DNA of 32,644 nt from Paracoccaceae bacterium (GCA_030065075.1 JASJDQ010000027.1:1-32644); one strand, 5' to 3'. Counted from the stretch's first letter, positions 1-9,992 are shown. A program made the numbers and translations. The notes: generated by a model from the sequence alone, not told the origin.

Positions 1-645
1 CTGGTGCGTGCCGGCCTCGGCCTGAAGCCAGGCATAGATGTGCTCCAGCCCTCGGCCCGAAAGCACGTCCTCGACGGCGGGAAACCCGTGGCTGGTTTCG
101 ACGAACTTGCAAAGGCGCAGTTCGTCTTCCGTGCGAAGCGGCATATTGGCGTGACCCGCCTCTGACGGCGGAACGAAGCGTCCTGCTGGCGTGTCATATA
201 CGACGGCGGCGTTGAACCCGGTGCCGACACCGATCACAAGTTGCGTGCCACCCTTTGTCGTTGGGCCGTCGATGGCGCAATGAAGGTTCTCGGGCGCGAT
301 CAGGCCCAACGCGTGGCCCTGCGCCTGCAGGTCGTTCAGCACGGCGACCGTTTCGGCTTGCGTGATCTCGGCCAGCATCTTTTCGTCGATGGACCAATCG
401 AGGTTGGTCAACGTGCCGTGCCCGTCGCGCACCGGACCCGCAATGGCGACGGCGGCGCTTTTGCAGTCGACTTCATAGGTATCCACGAAGGCGGACAGGA
501 CCGAGCCCAGGCCAGCGAATTCGCGGTTCGGGTACTTCTTGACGGACTCCTTCAAGAGCCGCGCGCCTTCGGCCAGCGCGACGCGCGTGTTCGTGCCGCC
601 GACATCGGCCACAAGCGAAAGGGTATCTGGCGCGTAGTTCGTCAT
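1..645 (-). CDS. glk: Glucokinase, 3' end cut by the window edge
   Basis: Glucokinase phosphorylates glucose with ATP in the cytoplasm, here probably glucose released by the neighbouring glucosidases. The first 215 codons are present (the family is usually about 310-330 residues) and are open to the window edge. The ATG at 645-643 begins MTNYAPDTLSLVADVGGTNTR, whose ADVGGTNTR is the N-terminal phosphate-binding motif. Further on, GVGTGFNAA and the VEDVLSGRGLEHIY stretch are typical of the bacterial Glk family rather than of ROK kinases. The start lies one base after the TGA of the beta-glucosidase gene, so the two are very likely co-transcribed and translationally coupled behind the LacI regulator. 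An upstream ATG at 650 runs into a stop after two codons and is not the start. Confidence 0.93.
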   Translation of the reverse strand, partial: MTNYAPDTLSLVADVGGTNTRVALAEGARLLKESVKKYPNREFAGLGSVLSAFVDTYEVDCKSAAVAIAGPVRDGHGTLTNLDWSIDEKMLAEITQAETVAVLNDLQAQGHALGLIAPENLHCAIDGPTTKGGTQLVIGVGTGFNAAVVYDTPAGRFVPPSEAGHANMPLRTEDELRLCKFVETSHGFPAVEDVLSGRGLEHIYAWLQAEAGTHQ

Positions 646-646
646 G

Positions 647-1972
647 TCATTTCCGAAAGGCTGCGCTAAGCGCGTGATAAGAGGCTTTGGGCGTGCGTTG
701 CAAGGTCTCGAAGTCCACATGCACGACACCGAAGCGCGGTTCGTAGCCGAAGGCCCATTCGTAGTTGTCCATAAGTGACCAAAGGAAGTAGCCCTTGACC
801 GGTACGCCTAGGGCGATGGCCGTGCGGACGGCTTCCAGATGGTCGCGGTAGAAGTCTTGTCGCGCGGTGTCATCGACCACGCCGTCTTCGATCGGGTCGT
901 GCAGTGCCATGCCGTTCTCGGTGACATAGAGCGGCAGGTCGCCTGTGTACTCGGCCTGCGTGCGGACAAGGAAATCCGTCAGGCCCTGGGGGTAGATTTC
1001 CCAGCCCATCGAGGTCTTGGGAAGATCGCCGCTGGATTGGCTGTAATGCGGCCAGGGCTCGTCGCCTGCGGCATCGACAAGCGTGCGGGTGTAGTAGTTC
1101 AGCCCGCACCAGTCGACGGGTGCCGTGATCGTCGGGAAATCATCCTGCCAGTTCCGGGGCAGGTGGGGCTCCAGCCCTTCGAGCACCAGATCGGGGTAGG
1201 TGCCTTTGAACATCCCGCCAAGGAAGAACCGGTTGTAGATCGCGTCGTAGCGGGCGGCTGCCGCATGTGCGGCTTCACTGGCGTCGGCTGGCGCGGCCCA
1301 CTCCAGGTTGCAGACGGCCCCGAGGTTGCCGATGCCCATCCCACGCATGCGTTCGATGCTGGTGCCGTGGGCGAGCAGGATGTGGTGCATCGCCCGGGCG
1401 GTCGCCCGGATGTCTCGCAGGCCCGGCGCATGGGCGCCGACATAGTGGCTGAGCCAGCCGACGCACCAAGGCTCGTTGATCGGGGCCACCGACCAGGCCC
1501 GGTCGCCGATGACGCGCATGATGGTTTCCGTGAAGTCTCCGAACCAGCCAGCGATGTCGCGGTTCCGCCATCCGCCCAGATCGGCGAGCGCCGAGGGCAG
1601 TTCCCAATGATAAAGCGTGACGGCGGGCTTGATGTCCCGTGCCAAGAGCCCGTCCACCAGCCGGTCATAGAAATCGAGACCCTCTTTGTTCGGTGCGCCC
1701 CGTCCTTCGGGCAGAACCCGTGCCCAGGATGTCGAAAACCGGTAGGCATCGACATTGAGTTGGGCCAGCAGGTCAAGGTCCTCGTCCATCCGGTGGTAGT
1801 GGTCGCAGGCGATTTGCCCGTTTTGGGCTTGAATGACATTGCCCTTGGTGGCGGCGAAATCGTCCCAATGCGTCCGACCGGCACCACCGAAGCCGTGCCC
1901 CTCGATCTGATAGCTGGAGGTCGCGGCCCCGAAGACGAAGCCTTCGGGGAAATCGGCGCGGGTTGGCAGCAT
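647..1972 (-). CDS. GH1 family beta-glucosidase
   Basis: A 441-residue glycoside hydrolase family 1 enzyme, full length for the family, expected to hydrolyse beta-glucosides such as cellobiose. The start MLPTRADFPEGFVFGAATSSYQIEG carries the usual GH1 N-terminal signature. NEP at residues 166-168 supplies the acid/base Glu167, and TENG at 351-354 supplies the nucleophile Glu352. No signal peptide is visible, so it should act in the cytoplasm on imported sugar. It starts three bases after the stop of the LacI-type regulator and ends one base before glk, giving a tight regulator-hydrolase-kinase operon. Its beta specificity contrasts with the GH13 alpha-glucosidase of the divergent operon, so the locus may handle both anomers. 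The exact natural substrate cannot be read from sequence. Confidence 0.94.
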   Translation of the reverse strand: MLPTRADFPEGFVFGAATSSYQIEGHGFGGAGRTHWDDFAATKGNVIQAQNGQIACDHYHRMDEDLDLLAQLNVDAYRFSTSWARVLPEGRGAPNKEGLDFYDRLVDGLLARDIKPAVTLYHWELPSALADLGGWRNRDIAGWFGDFTETIMRVIGDRAWSVAPINEPWCVGWLSHYVGAHAPGLRDIRATARAMHHILLAHGTSIERMRGMGIGNLGAVCNLEWAAPADASEAAHAAAARYDAIYNRFFLGGMFKGTYPDLVLEGLEPHLPRNWQDDFPTITAPVDWCGLNYYTRTLVDAAGDEPWPHYSQSSGDLPKTSMGWEIYPQGLTDFLVRTQAEYTGDLPLYVTENGMALHDPIEDGVVDDTARQDFYRDHLEAVRTAIALGVPVKGYFLWSLMDNYEWAFGYEPRFGVVHVDFETLQRTPKASYHALSAAFRK

Positions 1973-1975
1973 CGG

Positions 1976-3025
1976 TTATCCTTCGTCGATTAAGGCGCGC
2001 ATGCCGGGCGCGGGGCCCGTCGATTGGCCAAGCATCATCTCGGCCTCCAGCAGCAAGTTGCGAGTTGGCCCACCCGGGTTGGAAATCATTTCAAGGAGCA
2101 TGCTGGCGGCTTGCCGTCCTGCCTCGCGTACAGACGATCTGAGCGCGGTATAGGTGGGCACGTCCCCGTCGTTCCGGAAATACGACAGGTCATCGTCGTG
2201 GATCACAACCGATATGTCTTCGCCCATCTTGAGGCCCCGGTCGCTGATCGCACGCCGGGCACCGATCGCTGGAATGATGGAGGAAATAAGCAGCGCTGTC
2301 GGCGGGGCGTCGCTGTCCAGAAGTGCCTGTGTTACGGCATGCCCGTAAGTCTCGGTCATCTCGCCGTGGCTGACCATGTCGGGGTCGATCGACAGGCCTC
2401 GGGCTTCGAACGCGTCCTTGTAGCCGGCAAAGCGTCGGGCGGCGAAATCCATGTCCGCCAGACCATTGATTAGAGCCACGCGGCGGTGGCCGAGGTCCAG
2501 CAGAAAGGACGACGCCCGTTCGAAGGCCCGGCGGTTGTTGACGTCGATCCAGTTGTAATCCGTCGTCACGGCAGAGGAACGGCCATGGACAACGAACGGC
2601 AGGCCCAGTTCCGTCAGCAACGCGATCCGCGCGTCGTCTGTCTTGGGCCCGTGGACGACGACACCATCGACGCTGCCACGCATCGCCAGATCGCGGTAAA
2701 CGTCAGCCTCGTCTTCGTCCGCGACGACCGACAGCATCAGGTCATAACCTTCTTCCGCATACCGTTTGCCCGCCCCGGTCAGGAAATCCGCAAAGACCGG
2801 GTTCACCATCTCGTGCTCTTTCGACATCGGCAGAAGATGCCCGATGGTCATGGCGCGCCCGGTCGCCAGACGCTTGGCGCGTGCGTTCGGTGTGTAGTTG
2901 AAGCGTTTTGCGGCGTCTTCGACCCGCTGCCGGGTCTTCTCGCTGACCTCAGGGTAGCCGTTCAGGGCGCGCGACACAGTGGTCTGCGAAAGGCCGAGCC
3001 GGTCCGAGAGTTCCTTGAGATTCAT
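1976..3025 (-). CDS. LacI-family transcriptional regulator of the glucoside locus
   Basis: A 349-residue LacI/GalR repressor-type protein; its counterpart in agl loci is usually called AglR. The helix-turn-helix is at the extreme N terminus (MNLKELSDRLGLSQTTVSRALNG) with the hinge helix near residues 45-58 (PNARAKRLATGRA), followed by a periplasmic-binding-protein-like sugar domain. The reading frame stays open a further 66 codons upstream, but the ATG at 3025 puts the HTH where LacI proteins have it. An AAAGCGCTTT palindrome lies five bases before this start, overlapping the ribosome-binding region, which suggests autoregulation. Divergent from aglE and leading the beta-glucosidase and glk, it probably controls both operons, responding to an imported glucoside or glucose. 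The effector is not known. Confidence 0.92.
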   Translation of the reverse strand: MNLKELSDRLGLSQTTVSRALNGYPEVSEKTRQRVEDAAKRFNYTPNARAKRLATGRAMTIGHLLPMSKEHEMVNPVFADFLTGAGKRYAEEGYDLMLSVVADEDEADVYRDLAMRGSVDGVVVHGPKTDDARIALLTELGLPFVVHGRSSAVTTDYNWIDVNNRRAFERASSFLLDLGHRRVALINGLADMDFAARRFAGYKDAFEARGLSIDPDMVSHGEMTETYGHAVTQALLDSDAPPTALLISSIIPAIGARRAISDRGLKMGEDISVVIHDDDLSYFRNDGDVPTYTALRSSVREAGRQAASMLLEMISNPGGPTRNLLLEAEMMLGQSTGPAPGMRALIDEG

Positions 3026-3030
3026 TTTCC

Positions 3031-3040
3031 AAAGCGCTTT
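3031..3040. promoter_or_regulatory. Putative LacI-type operator O1 (AAAGCGCTTT)
   Basis: A perfect 10-bp palindrome with the central CG step common in LacI/GalR operators. It ends five bases before the regulator's own start codon, so binding would block its transcription or early elongation. A second copy of the same core sits about 125 bp away at 3154-3167. Assignment to this regulator is inferred from position. Confidence 0.7.
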
Positions 3041-3110
3041 CAATTTCCGACAGAACTCTAGGCAAAGGAAGAAATACAGTGCAAGGTCTAAGTGTGGCTT
3101 GCGCGCATAT

Positions 3111-3150
3111 TTGTCGATTGACAAACGTGACCGCGTGGGGGACGTTACAT
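3111..3150 (+). promoter_or_regulatory. Candidate promoter region of the aglE operon
   Basis: TTGACA at 3118-3123 matches the sigma70 -35 consensus and lies inside a short inverted repeat, TTGTC-GATT-GACAA (3111-3124). No good -10 hexamer sits 16-18 bases downstream; the best AT-rich candidate, TTACAT (3145-3150), is 21 bases away. The operator at 3154-3167 would overlap the start region of such a promoter. Only the -35-like box is convincing. Confidence 0.4.
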
Positions 3151-3153
3151 CAT

Positions 3154-3167
3154 CCAAAGCGCTTTGG
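3154..3167. promoter_or_regulatory. Putative LacI-type operator O2 (CCAAAGCGCTTTGG)
   Basis: A perfect 14-bp palindrome with the same core as the copy at 3031-3040. It lies 48 bases upstream of the aglE start codon, immediately after the -35-like TTGACA, the place for a repressor site on the rightward operon. Two sites 125 bp apart (about 12 helical turns) would allow looping by a tetrameric or dimeric regulator. Confidence 0.75.
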
Positions 3168-3215
3168 AGTTTTCGATTCTCGCAGCGCACAAAGGAAACC
3201 TTGGGAGGTACATCG

Positions 3216-4577
3216 ATGATCAAGACAACCCTGACCGCAAGCGTTGCCGCGCTTGCGCTGACCGCCAGTGGTGCTTTGGCCGGTGGTCATTTGCAGTTTG
3301 CGCCGGGCGAAGGCGCTTTTTCGTGGGACAGCTACAACGCATGGGCTGAAAGCGCGCCTGACCTGTCGGGCCAGACCGTGACAGTTTCGGGTCCCTGGCT
3401 GACGCCGGAAGACGATGTCTTCCGTTCGGTGCTCGCCTATTTCGCTGACGCCACCGGCGCCGAAGTGATCTACACAGGGTCTGACAGCTTCGAGCAGCAG
3501 ATCGTGATCGACGCCGAAGCAGGCTCGGCACCCAACATCGCCGTCTTCCCGCAGCCGGGGCTTGCGGCCGACATGGCCTCCCGCGGTCTTCTGACACCGC
3601 TGCCCGCTGGCATGGATGATTTCGTTGCCGAGAACTACGGTGCCGGTCAGTCCTGGGTCGATCTCGGTACGTACAACGATGCCGACGGCAACCCGCAGCA
3701 CTATGGCTTCTTCTACAACGTCAACGTGAAGTCGCTGGTCTGGTACGTGCCGGAAAACTTCGAGGACGCGGGCTATGAAGTGCCCGAGACCATGGAAGAA
3801 CTGAAGGCACTGACCGAGCAGATCGTGGCCGATGGCGAGGTGCCTTGGTGCATCGGTCTGGGTTCGGGCGCGGCAACCGGCTGGCCTGCGACAGACTGGG
3901 TCGAGGACATGATGTTGCGCACGGTTTCGGCCGAGGACTATGACGCTTGGACGACCAACGACCTGCCGTTCGACGATCCGAAGGTCATCGCGGCCATCGA
4001 GGAATTCGGCTGGTTTGCGCGTGACGATGCGAAAGTCGCCGGAGGTGCCGGGGCAGTCGCTTCGACCGACTTCCGCGACAGCCCGAACGGCATGTTCGCG
4101 TCGCCTCCGGGCTGCTACATGCACCGTCAGGCGTCGTTTGTGCCGGCCTTCTTCCCGGAAGACACAGAATTCGGCGAGGATGTCGACTTCTTCTACTTCC
4201 CAGCGTTTGCCGAAAAGGACCTCGGCAACCCGGTTCTGGGCGGTGGCACGCTGATGTCGATCACCAATCCGTCTGATGGCGCCTCAGCGCTCATGGAATT
4301 CCTCAAGTTGCCGCTGGCGCATGAGGTGTTCGGCGCGCAGTCGGGCTTCCTGACACCGCTGAAGACGGTGAACCCCGAGACGTATCTGAACGATGCGCTG
4401 CGCGGACAGGCCGAGATCCTGGTGAACGCCACGACCTTCCGCTTTGACGGGTCCGACCTGATGCCAGGCGGCGTGGGCGCAGGCACCTTCTGGACCGGTA
4501 TGGTGGACTACACCGGCGGCAAATCCGCGGCCGAGGTCGCTGCCGAAATCCAGTCCAGCTGGGATGCGCTGAAGTAA
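3216..4577 (+). CDS. aglE: Alpha-glucoside ABC transporter, periplasmic substrate-binding protein
   Basis: A family 1 extracellular solute-binding protein of 453 residues that would capture alpha-glucosides (sucrose, maltose or trehalose type) in the periplasm and deliver them to AglF/AglG. The start at 3216 is set by GGGAGG at 3203-3208 and by the signal peptide that follows: a KTTL-type charged start, a hydrophobic stretch, and ALA before GGHLQF, giving cleavage near residue 22. The open frame extends 79 codons further upstream but has no signal there. It is the first gene of the rightward operon aglE-aglF-aglG-aglA-aglK, the order described for the Sinorhizobium meliloti agl locus. A strong hairpin follows its stop codon and probably keeps this gene's transcript more abundant than that of the permeases. 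Confidence 0.92.
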   Translation: MIKTTLTASVAALALTASGALAGGHLQFAPGEGAFSWDSYNAWAESAPDLSGQTVTVSGPWLTPEDDVFRSVLAYFADATGAEVIYTGSDSFEQQIVIDAEAGSAPNIAVFPQPGLAADMASRGLLTPLPAGMDDFVAENYGAGQSWVDLGTYNDADGNPQHYGFFYNVNVKSLVWYVPENFEDAGYEVPETMEELKALTEQIVADGEVPWCIGLGSGAATGWPATDWVEDMMLRTVSAEDYDAWTTNDLPFDDPKVIAAIEEFGWFARDDAKVAGGAGAVASTDFRDSPNGMFASPPGCYMHRQASFVPAFFPEDTEFGEDVDFFYFPAFAEKDLGNPVLGGGTLMSITNPSDGASALMEFLKLPLAHEVFGAQSGFLTPLKTVNPETYLNDALRGQAEILVNATTFRFDGSDLMPGGVGAGTFWTGMVDYTGGKSAAEVAAEIQSSWDALK

Positions 4578-4590
4578 GCGTGAGGCTATC

Positions 4591-4620
4591 GGATCGGGGC
4601 GGTGGTTATCGCCCCGATCC
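4591..4620 (+). terminator. Hairpin between aglE and aglF (partial terminator or mRNA stabiliser)
   Basis: GGATCGGGGCG (4591-4601) pairs perfectly with CGCCCCGATCC (4610-4620) across an 8-base loop, followed by TTTCTGAAAC. It starts 13 bases after the aglE stop. Hairpins here in ABC sugar operons commonly attenuate read-through or protect the binding-protein mRNA; the short T run suggests only partial termination. Confidence 0.75.
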
Positions 4621-4658
4621 TTTCTGAAACGTTTATTAAGAGTGCGCACTAATTAACT

Positions 4659-4676
4659 GGTTTCGCATGCGAAACC
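4659..4676. repeat. 18-bp perfect palindrome in the aglE-aglF gap
   Basis: GGTTTCGCATGCGAAACC is self-complementary over all 18 bases and lies 24 bases before the aglF start. A shorter palindrome, AGTGCGCACT, is at 4641-4650. With no loop it looks more like a protein site or cruciform than a terminator, although the RNA could pair between transcripts. It differs from the AAAGCGCTTT operators. Function unknown. Confidence 0.6.
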
Positions 4677-4700
4677 TGGGTTTCTGCCGGGAGGATTGGC

Positions 4701-5915
4701 ATGGACGCGGCGCTTTTGGGACTTACCACAATCATCGTCGGTGTTGGTGGTTGTCTGGGGTACTTCTACTTCTCGAACGTGTTTCTGGATAAGGTTCTGT
4801 TCCCCGCGAAGGGGCCGAACGCGGGCCGGAACATCAACCGTGCCAATCAGATCCGGCCTTGGCTCTTTCTTTTCCCTGCCATGTTCGCGCTTGGACTTTA
4901 CCTGGGCTATCCGGTTTTTGAGACGCTCCGGCTTTCGCTTCTCGACCGCGATCAGGGCAACGCCTTCGTGGGGCTTGCCAATTACCAACAGATGTTTGCC
5001 GAGGCGAAGTTCTGGGAAGCGATGCGCAACAACATGCTTTGGCTGATCGTGGTGCCCGCGACATCGACGGCCTTCGGGCTTCTCGTCGCGCAGCTGACCG
5101 ACCGGATATCCTGGGGTAACATCGCGAAGTCCATCATCTTCATGCCGATGGCGATATCCTTCGTCGGCGCATCGGTGATCTTCAAGCTGATCTATGATGC
5201 GCGGCCCGAAGACACAGCGCAGATCGGTGTGTTGAACGCGGTTTGGGTGCAGTTCGAAGGCGGCATCGGCTCTTTCATTTTCCTGAAGATCCTGCCGGTG
5301 ATCCTGCTGATCGCCTTCGCGGGCGTCGTGGCCTATGTCGGATATCTGATCCTTAGACTGCGGGGCGGGCTTTGGACGACCTTTTTCAAGGCAGGGGCAG
5401 GCGTTTTCGTGGCCTGGCTTGTGTTCCTGTCGCTCAAATCCGTTTTGGGGGTCATGACGGCGGACCTGCCCTATGGCGAGCCGCAGCAGTGGCTGACCAT
5501 TCCGTTTTACAACAACTTTTTCCTTATGGTGGTGCTGATCTGGATCCAGACCGGCTTCGCCATGGTGATCCTTTCTGCCGCGCTGCGCGGTATTCCCGAG
5601 GAAACCGTGGAAGCCGCCATCGTCGATGGCGCCAACCCGTTCCAGATATTCTTCAAGATCAAGGTGCCGCAGATCATGCCGACCATCGTGGTGGTCTGGA
5701 CGACGATCACGCTGACGGTGCTGAAGGTCTTTGACATCGTCTTTGCCATGACCAACGGGCAATGGCAGACGCAGGTTCTGGCCAACTACATGTACGACAA
5801 ACTGTTCCGCGCCAATGACTGGGGCGTCGGCTCGGCGGCGGCGATCATCATCATGCTTCTGGTGTCGCCGATCCTGATCTGGAACATCTACAACGCCCGG
5901 AAGGAGATGCGCTGA
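4701..5915 (+). CDS. aglF: Alpha-glucoside ABC transporter permease AglF, with an extra membrane insert
   Basis: A MalF-type inner-membrane permease of 404 residues. The EAA loop that docks on the ATPase is at about residues 299-322 (IPEETVEAAIVDGANPFQIF), and the body has the usual hydrophobic helices (about 53-72, 112-131, 143-165, 272-295, 327-345, 377-395). The start at 4701 follows GGGAGG at 4689-4694. Between the conserved IGVLNAVW (175-182) and the NNFFLMV helix (271-277) lies an insert of about 70 residues (188-258) with two further hydrophobic helices (roughly 192-219 and 229-249), making the protein longer than AglF proteins as I know them. Its TGA shares an A with the ATG of aglG (TGATG), so the two permeases are translationally coupled. 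Confidence 0.9.
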   Translation: MDAALLGLTTIIVGVGGCLGYFYFSNVFLDKVLFPAKGPNAGRNINRANQIRPWLFLFPAMFALGLYLGYPVFETLRLSLLDRDQGNAFVGLANYQQMFAEAKFWEAMRNNMLWLIVVPATSTAFGLLVAQLTDRISWGNIAKSIIFMPMAISFVGASVIFKLIYDARPEDTAQIGVLNAVWVQFEGGIGSFIFLKILPVILLIAFAGVVAYVGYLILRLRGGLWTTFFKAGAGVFVAWLVFLSLKSVLGVMTADLPYGEPQQWLTIPFYNNFFLMVVLIWIQTGFAMVILSAALRGIPEETVEAAIVDGANPFQIFFKIKVPQIMPTIVVVWTTITLTVLKVFDIVFAMTNGQWQTQVLANYMYDKLFRANDWGVGSAAAIIIMLLVSPILIWNIYNARKEMR

Positions 5916-7156
5916 TGGCTGATCAAAACGCAGATCGTGGCACCATCGTCGCAGGTTCGCAGCAGTTCCTTCGGGGGCTCTTTTCAAGCAAGCGCGAAAG
6001 CGCCAGCGGAATAGCAGGGTCCAAGTCCTCGCTGACCTGGGTCGTGCATATCTCGGTTCTGGCCCTTGTGTTGCTGTGGATCTTCCCGACCGTCGGGCTG
6101 TTCGTATCGTCCTTCCGTACAGGCGACCAGATCGCCACCTCGGGTTGGTGGGCAGCGCTTGGCGAGTCGCAGCAGAACATCGTTCTTCGGGCCGCGGACC
6201 CGGACGACAACAGGGTCGCCGATGGCGATATGTTCGTCGTCGAGGGCAACCTCCTGGACGCCGAAGGCGCCAGCGGTACGATCACCGTCTGGGGCACGTC
6301 CTCGCGGGCCATCGATGCCTATACGGCTGGAGAGATCGCCGAGTTGAAGGGAACCGAAACGATCACCGTGGATGCCCAGGGCAACTACACCTGGCGTGGG
6401 TCGGAAGACGAGATTTCGGGACGCGGGCAACGGGTTTTCGCGACGATCACCGCGCCGCCCGAGTTCACGTTCGAGAACTACGACAGCATGCTCTTCGATC
6501 CGACGAACTCCGAGGGTATGACGAAGGCCTTCTTCAACACGCTCACCGTGACCATTCCGGCCACGATCATTCCCATCGTCATCGCGGCCTTCGCGGCCTA
6601 TGCACTGGCGTGGATGGAGTTTCCGGGCCGCGCGCTTCTGATCGCGGCGGTTGTGGGACTGCTGGTCGTGCCGTTGCAACTGGCGCTAATCCCACTTCTG
6701 AAACTGCACCTGGGGGTCGGTATCGGGAAAGGGTATCTGGGCGTGTGGCTTGCCCATACGGGCTTCGGGATGCCGCTCGCGATCTATCTCTTACGGAACT
6801 ACATGGTCGGTCTTCCGCGCGACATCATCGAGAACGCCAAGGTCGATGGGGCGACGGACTTCCAGATATTCACCAAGATCATCCTGCCGCTGTCGTTCCC
6901 GGCGCTGGCCGCTTTTTCGATCTTCCAGTTCCTCTGGACCTGGAACGACCTGCTGGTGGCCAAGGTGTTCCTGATCGACGCGACGGGACAGACGACCGTC
7001 ATGACCAACCAGATCACCGAGCTTTTGGGCACGCGCGGTGGCAACTGGGAAATCCTCGCGACGGCGGCCTTCGTTTCCATAGCCGTGCCGCTCGTCGTGT
7101 TCTTCGCAATGCAACGTTATCTGGTGCGCGGCCTCTTGGCCGGCTCAGTCAAATAG
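5915..7156 (+). CDS. aglG: Alpha-glucoside ABC transporter permease AglG
   Basis: The second permease of the importer, 413 residues. Hydrophobic helices occur at about 40-66, 210-232, 238-262, 275-296, 325-345 and 380-400. The EAA loop is at about 301-324 (PRDIIENAKVDGATDFQIFT). A large loop of about 120 residues (70-200) between the first and second helices is predicted to be periplasmic and beta-rich; it may contact the binding protein, as the P2 domain of MalF does, but that is inference. The start overlaps the aglF stop as TGATG. The stop lies 11 bases before aglA. The N-terminal 40 residues are polar and charged with no signal peptide. Confidence 0.9.
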   Translation: MADQNADRGTIVAGSQQFLRGLFSSKRESASGIAGSKSSLTWVVHISVLALVLLWIFPTVGLFVSSFRTGDQIATSGWWAALGESQQNIVLRAADPDDNRVADGDMFVVEGNLLDAEGASGTITVWGTSSRAIDAYTAGEIAELKGTETITVDAQGNYTWRGSEDEISGRGQRVFATITAPPEFTFENYDSMLFDPTNSEGMTKAFFNTLTVTIPATIIPIVIAAFAAYALAWMEFPGRALLIAAVVGLLVVPLQLALIPLLKLHLGVGIGKGYLGVWLAHTGFGMPLAIYLLRNYMVGLPRDIIENAKVDGATDFQIFTKIILPLSFPALAAFSIFQFLWTWNDLLVAKVFLIDATGQTTVMTNQITELLGTRGGNWEILATAAFVSIAVPLVVFFAMQRYLVRGLLAGSVK

Positions 7157-7167
7157 GATCTCGCTGA

Positions 7168-8829
<1,662 letters not shown>

Positions 8830-8832
8830 GGG

Positions 8833-9954
8833 ATGGCTGATCTCAAGCTGACGGATGTTGCGAAGTCTTATGGCAGCGTCGACGTTCTGAAACATATCGA
8901 TCTGGACATCGAAACAGGTGAGTTGATCGTGTTCGTGGGGCCGTCTGGTTGCGGCAAGTCAACTCTTCTGAGGATGATCGCAGGGCTTGAAAGGATCACA
9001 GGCGGCGAGCTTGAGATCGATGGGATGGTCGTCAACGACGTCCCCCCCAGCGAACGTGGCATCGCGATGGTTTTCCAGTCCTATGCGCTCTACCCGCATA
9101 TGACCGTGCGCGAGAACATGCAGTTCGCGCTGAAGATCGCCAAGATGGGGCAATCGGAGATTGACGAACGTGTCGAGCGGGCCGCCAAGACACTGCAATT
9201 GCACAACCTTCTGGACCGTCTGCCCAAGGAGCTCTCGGGTGGTCAGCGTCAGCGGGTGGCGATCGGGCGGTCGATCGTGCGGGACCCGAAAGTGTATCTC
9301 TTCGACGAGCCGCTTTCGAACCTTGATGCCGCGCTGAGAGTCGCAACCCGGATCGAGATCGCGCAGCTTAAAGAGCAGATGCCGAATTCGACGATGATCT
9401 ATGTCACCCACGACCAGGTGGAAGCGATGACACTGGCGTCCCGTATCGTGGTCCTTGCAGGCGGTGGCATCGCGCAGGTGGGCTCTCCTCTGGACCTTTA
9501 CGAGCGGCCTGAGAACGAGTTCGTGGCGCAGTTCATCGGCTCGCCGTCGATGAACCTGCTGCCGGGCAAGATCAGCGGGACCGGCAATCAAACGACAGTT
9601 GAACTGCCGGACGGCGGACAGGCGGTGTCGAATGTGCCGTCACGCGACGAGGACATGGGCAAGCCCGTCAACATCGGTGTGCGTCCGGAAGACTTCGTGG
9701 CCGCAAACGGTACCCATGTCTTCCGCGGCAAGGTAGGGATAACCGAGGCATTGGGCGAAGTGACGCTTCTCTACTTCGAACCTCAGGGCAATGCCGACCC
9801 GGTGATCGGCAAGCTGCAAGGCATCCACAAGGAGCTTCGCGGCCAGGACGTGGCGTTGACGGCGGATCCGTCGAAGATTCACATCTTCCACGACACCCAA
9901 TCGCTGTTGTACCGCGACCAGCCGATCAAGCGGATCGCGACCAAGGCGCATTGA
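8833..9954 (+). CDS. aglK: Alpha-glucoside ABC transporter ATPase (MalK/UgpC type)
   Basis: The ATP-hydrolysing subunit of the importer, 373 residues. Walker A is GPSGCGKST (36-44), the Q-loop Gln is at 82, the signature LSGGQ is at 134-138, Walker B is VYLFDEP with Glu159, and the switch His is 193 (THD). Residues from about 240 form the TOBE/MalK-type regulatory region, including NIGVRPED. The gene starts three bases after the aglA stop, with GGAGGATGAGGG just upstream. It closes the aglEFGAK operon. MalK-type tails can bind EIIA or other regulators, but no evidence for that is visible here. Confidence 0.94.
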   Translation: MADLKLTDVAKSYGSVDVLKHIDLDIETGELIVFVGPSGCGKSTLLRMIAGLERITGGELEIDGMVVNDVPPSERGIAMVFQSYALYPHMTVRENMQFALKIAKMGQSEIDERVERAAKTLQLHNLLDRLPKELSGGQRQRVAIGRSIVRDPKVYLFDEPLSNLDAALRVATRIEIAQLKEQMPNSTMIYVTHDQVEAMTLASRIVVLAGGGIAQVGSPLDLYERPENEFVAQFIGSPSMNLLPGKISGTGNQTTVELPDGGQAVSNVPSRDEDMGKPVNIGVRPEDFVAANGTHVFRGKVGITEALGEVTLLYFEPQGNADPVIGKLQGIHKELRGQDVALTADPSKIHIFHDTQSLLYRDQPIKRIATKAH

Positions 9955-9992
9955 GCGACGTCCGCTTTGCGGGGCACATGCGTTGAGCGCCT

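Noticed and set aside
839-1993. Long plus-strand open frame of 384 codons opposite the beta-glucosidase
   Set aside because: It is the antisense shadow of a high-GC gene; the minus strand encodes an intact GH1 enzyme with both catalytic glutamates.
4653-5987. Minus-strand open frame of 444 codons opposite aglF
   Set aside because: A charged His/Asp/Arg-rich shadow of a membrane protein gene; aglF has the RBS, helices and EAA loop.
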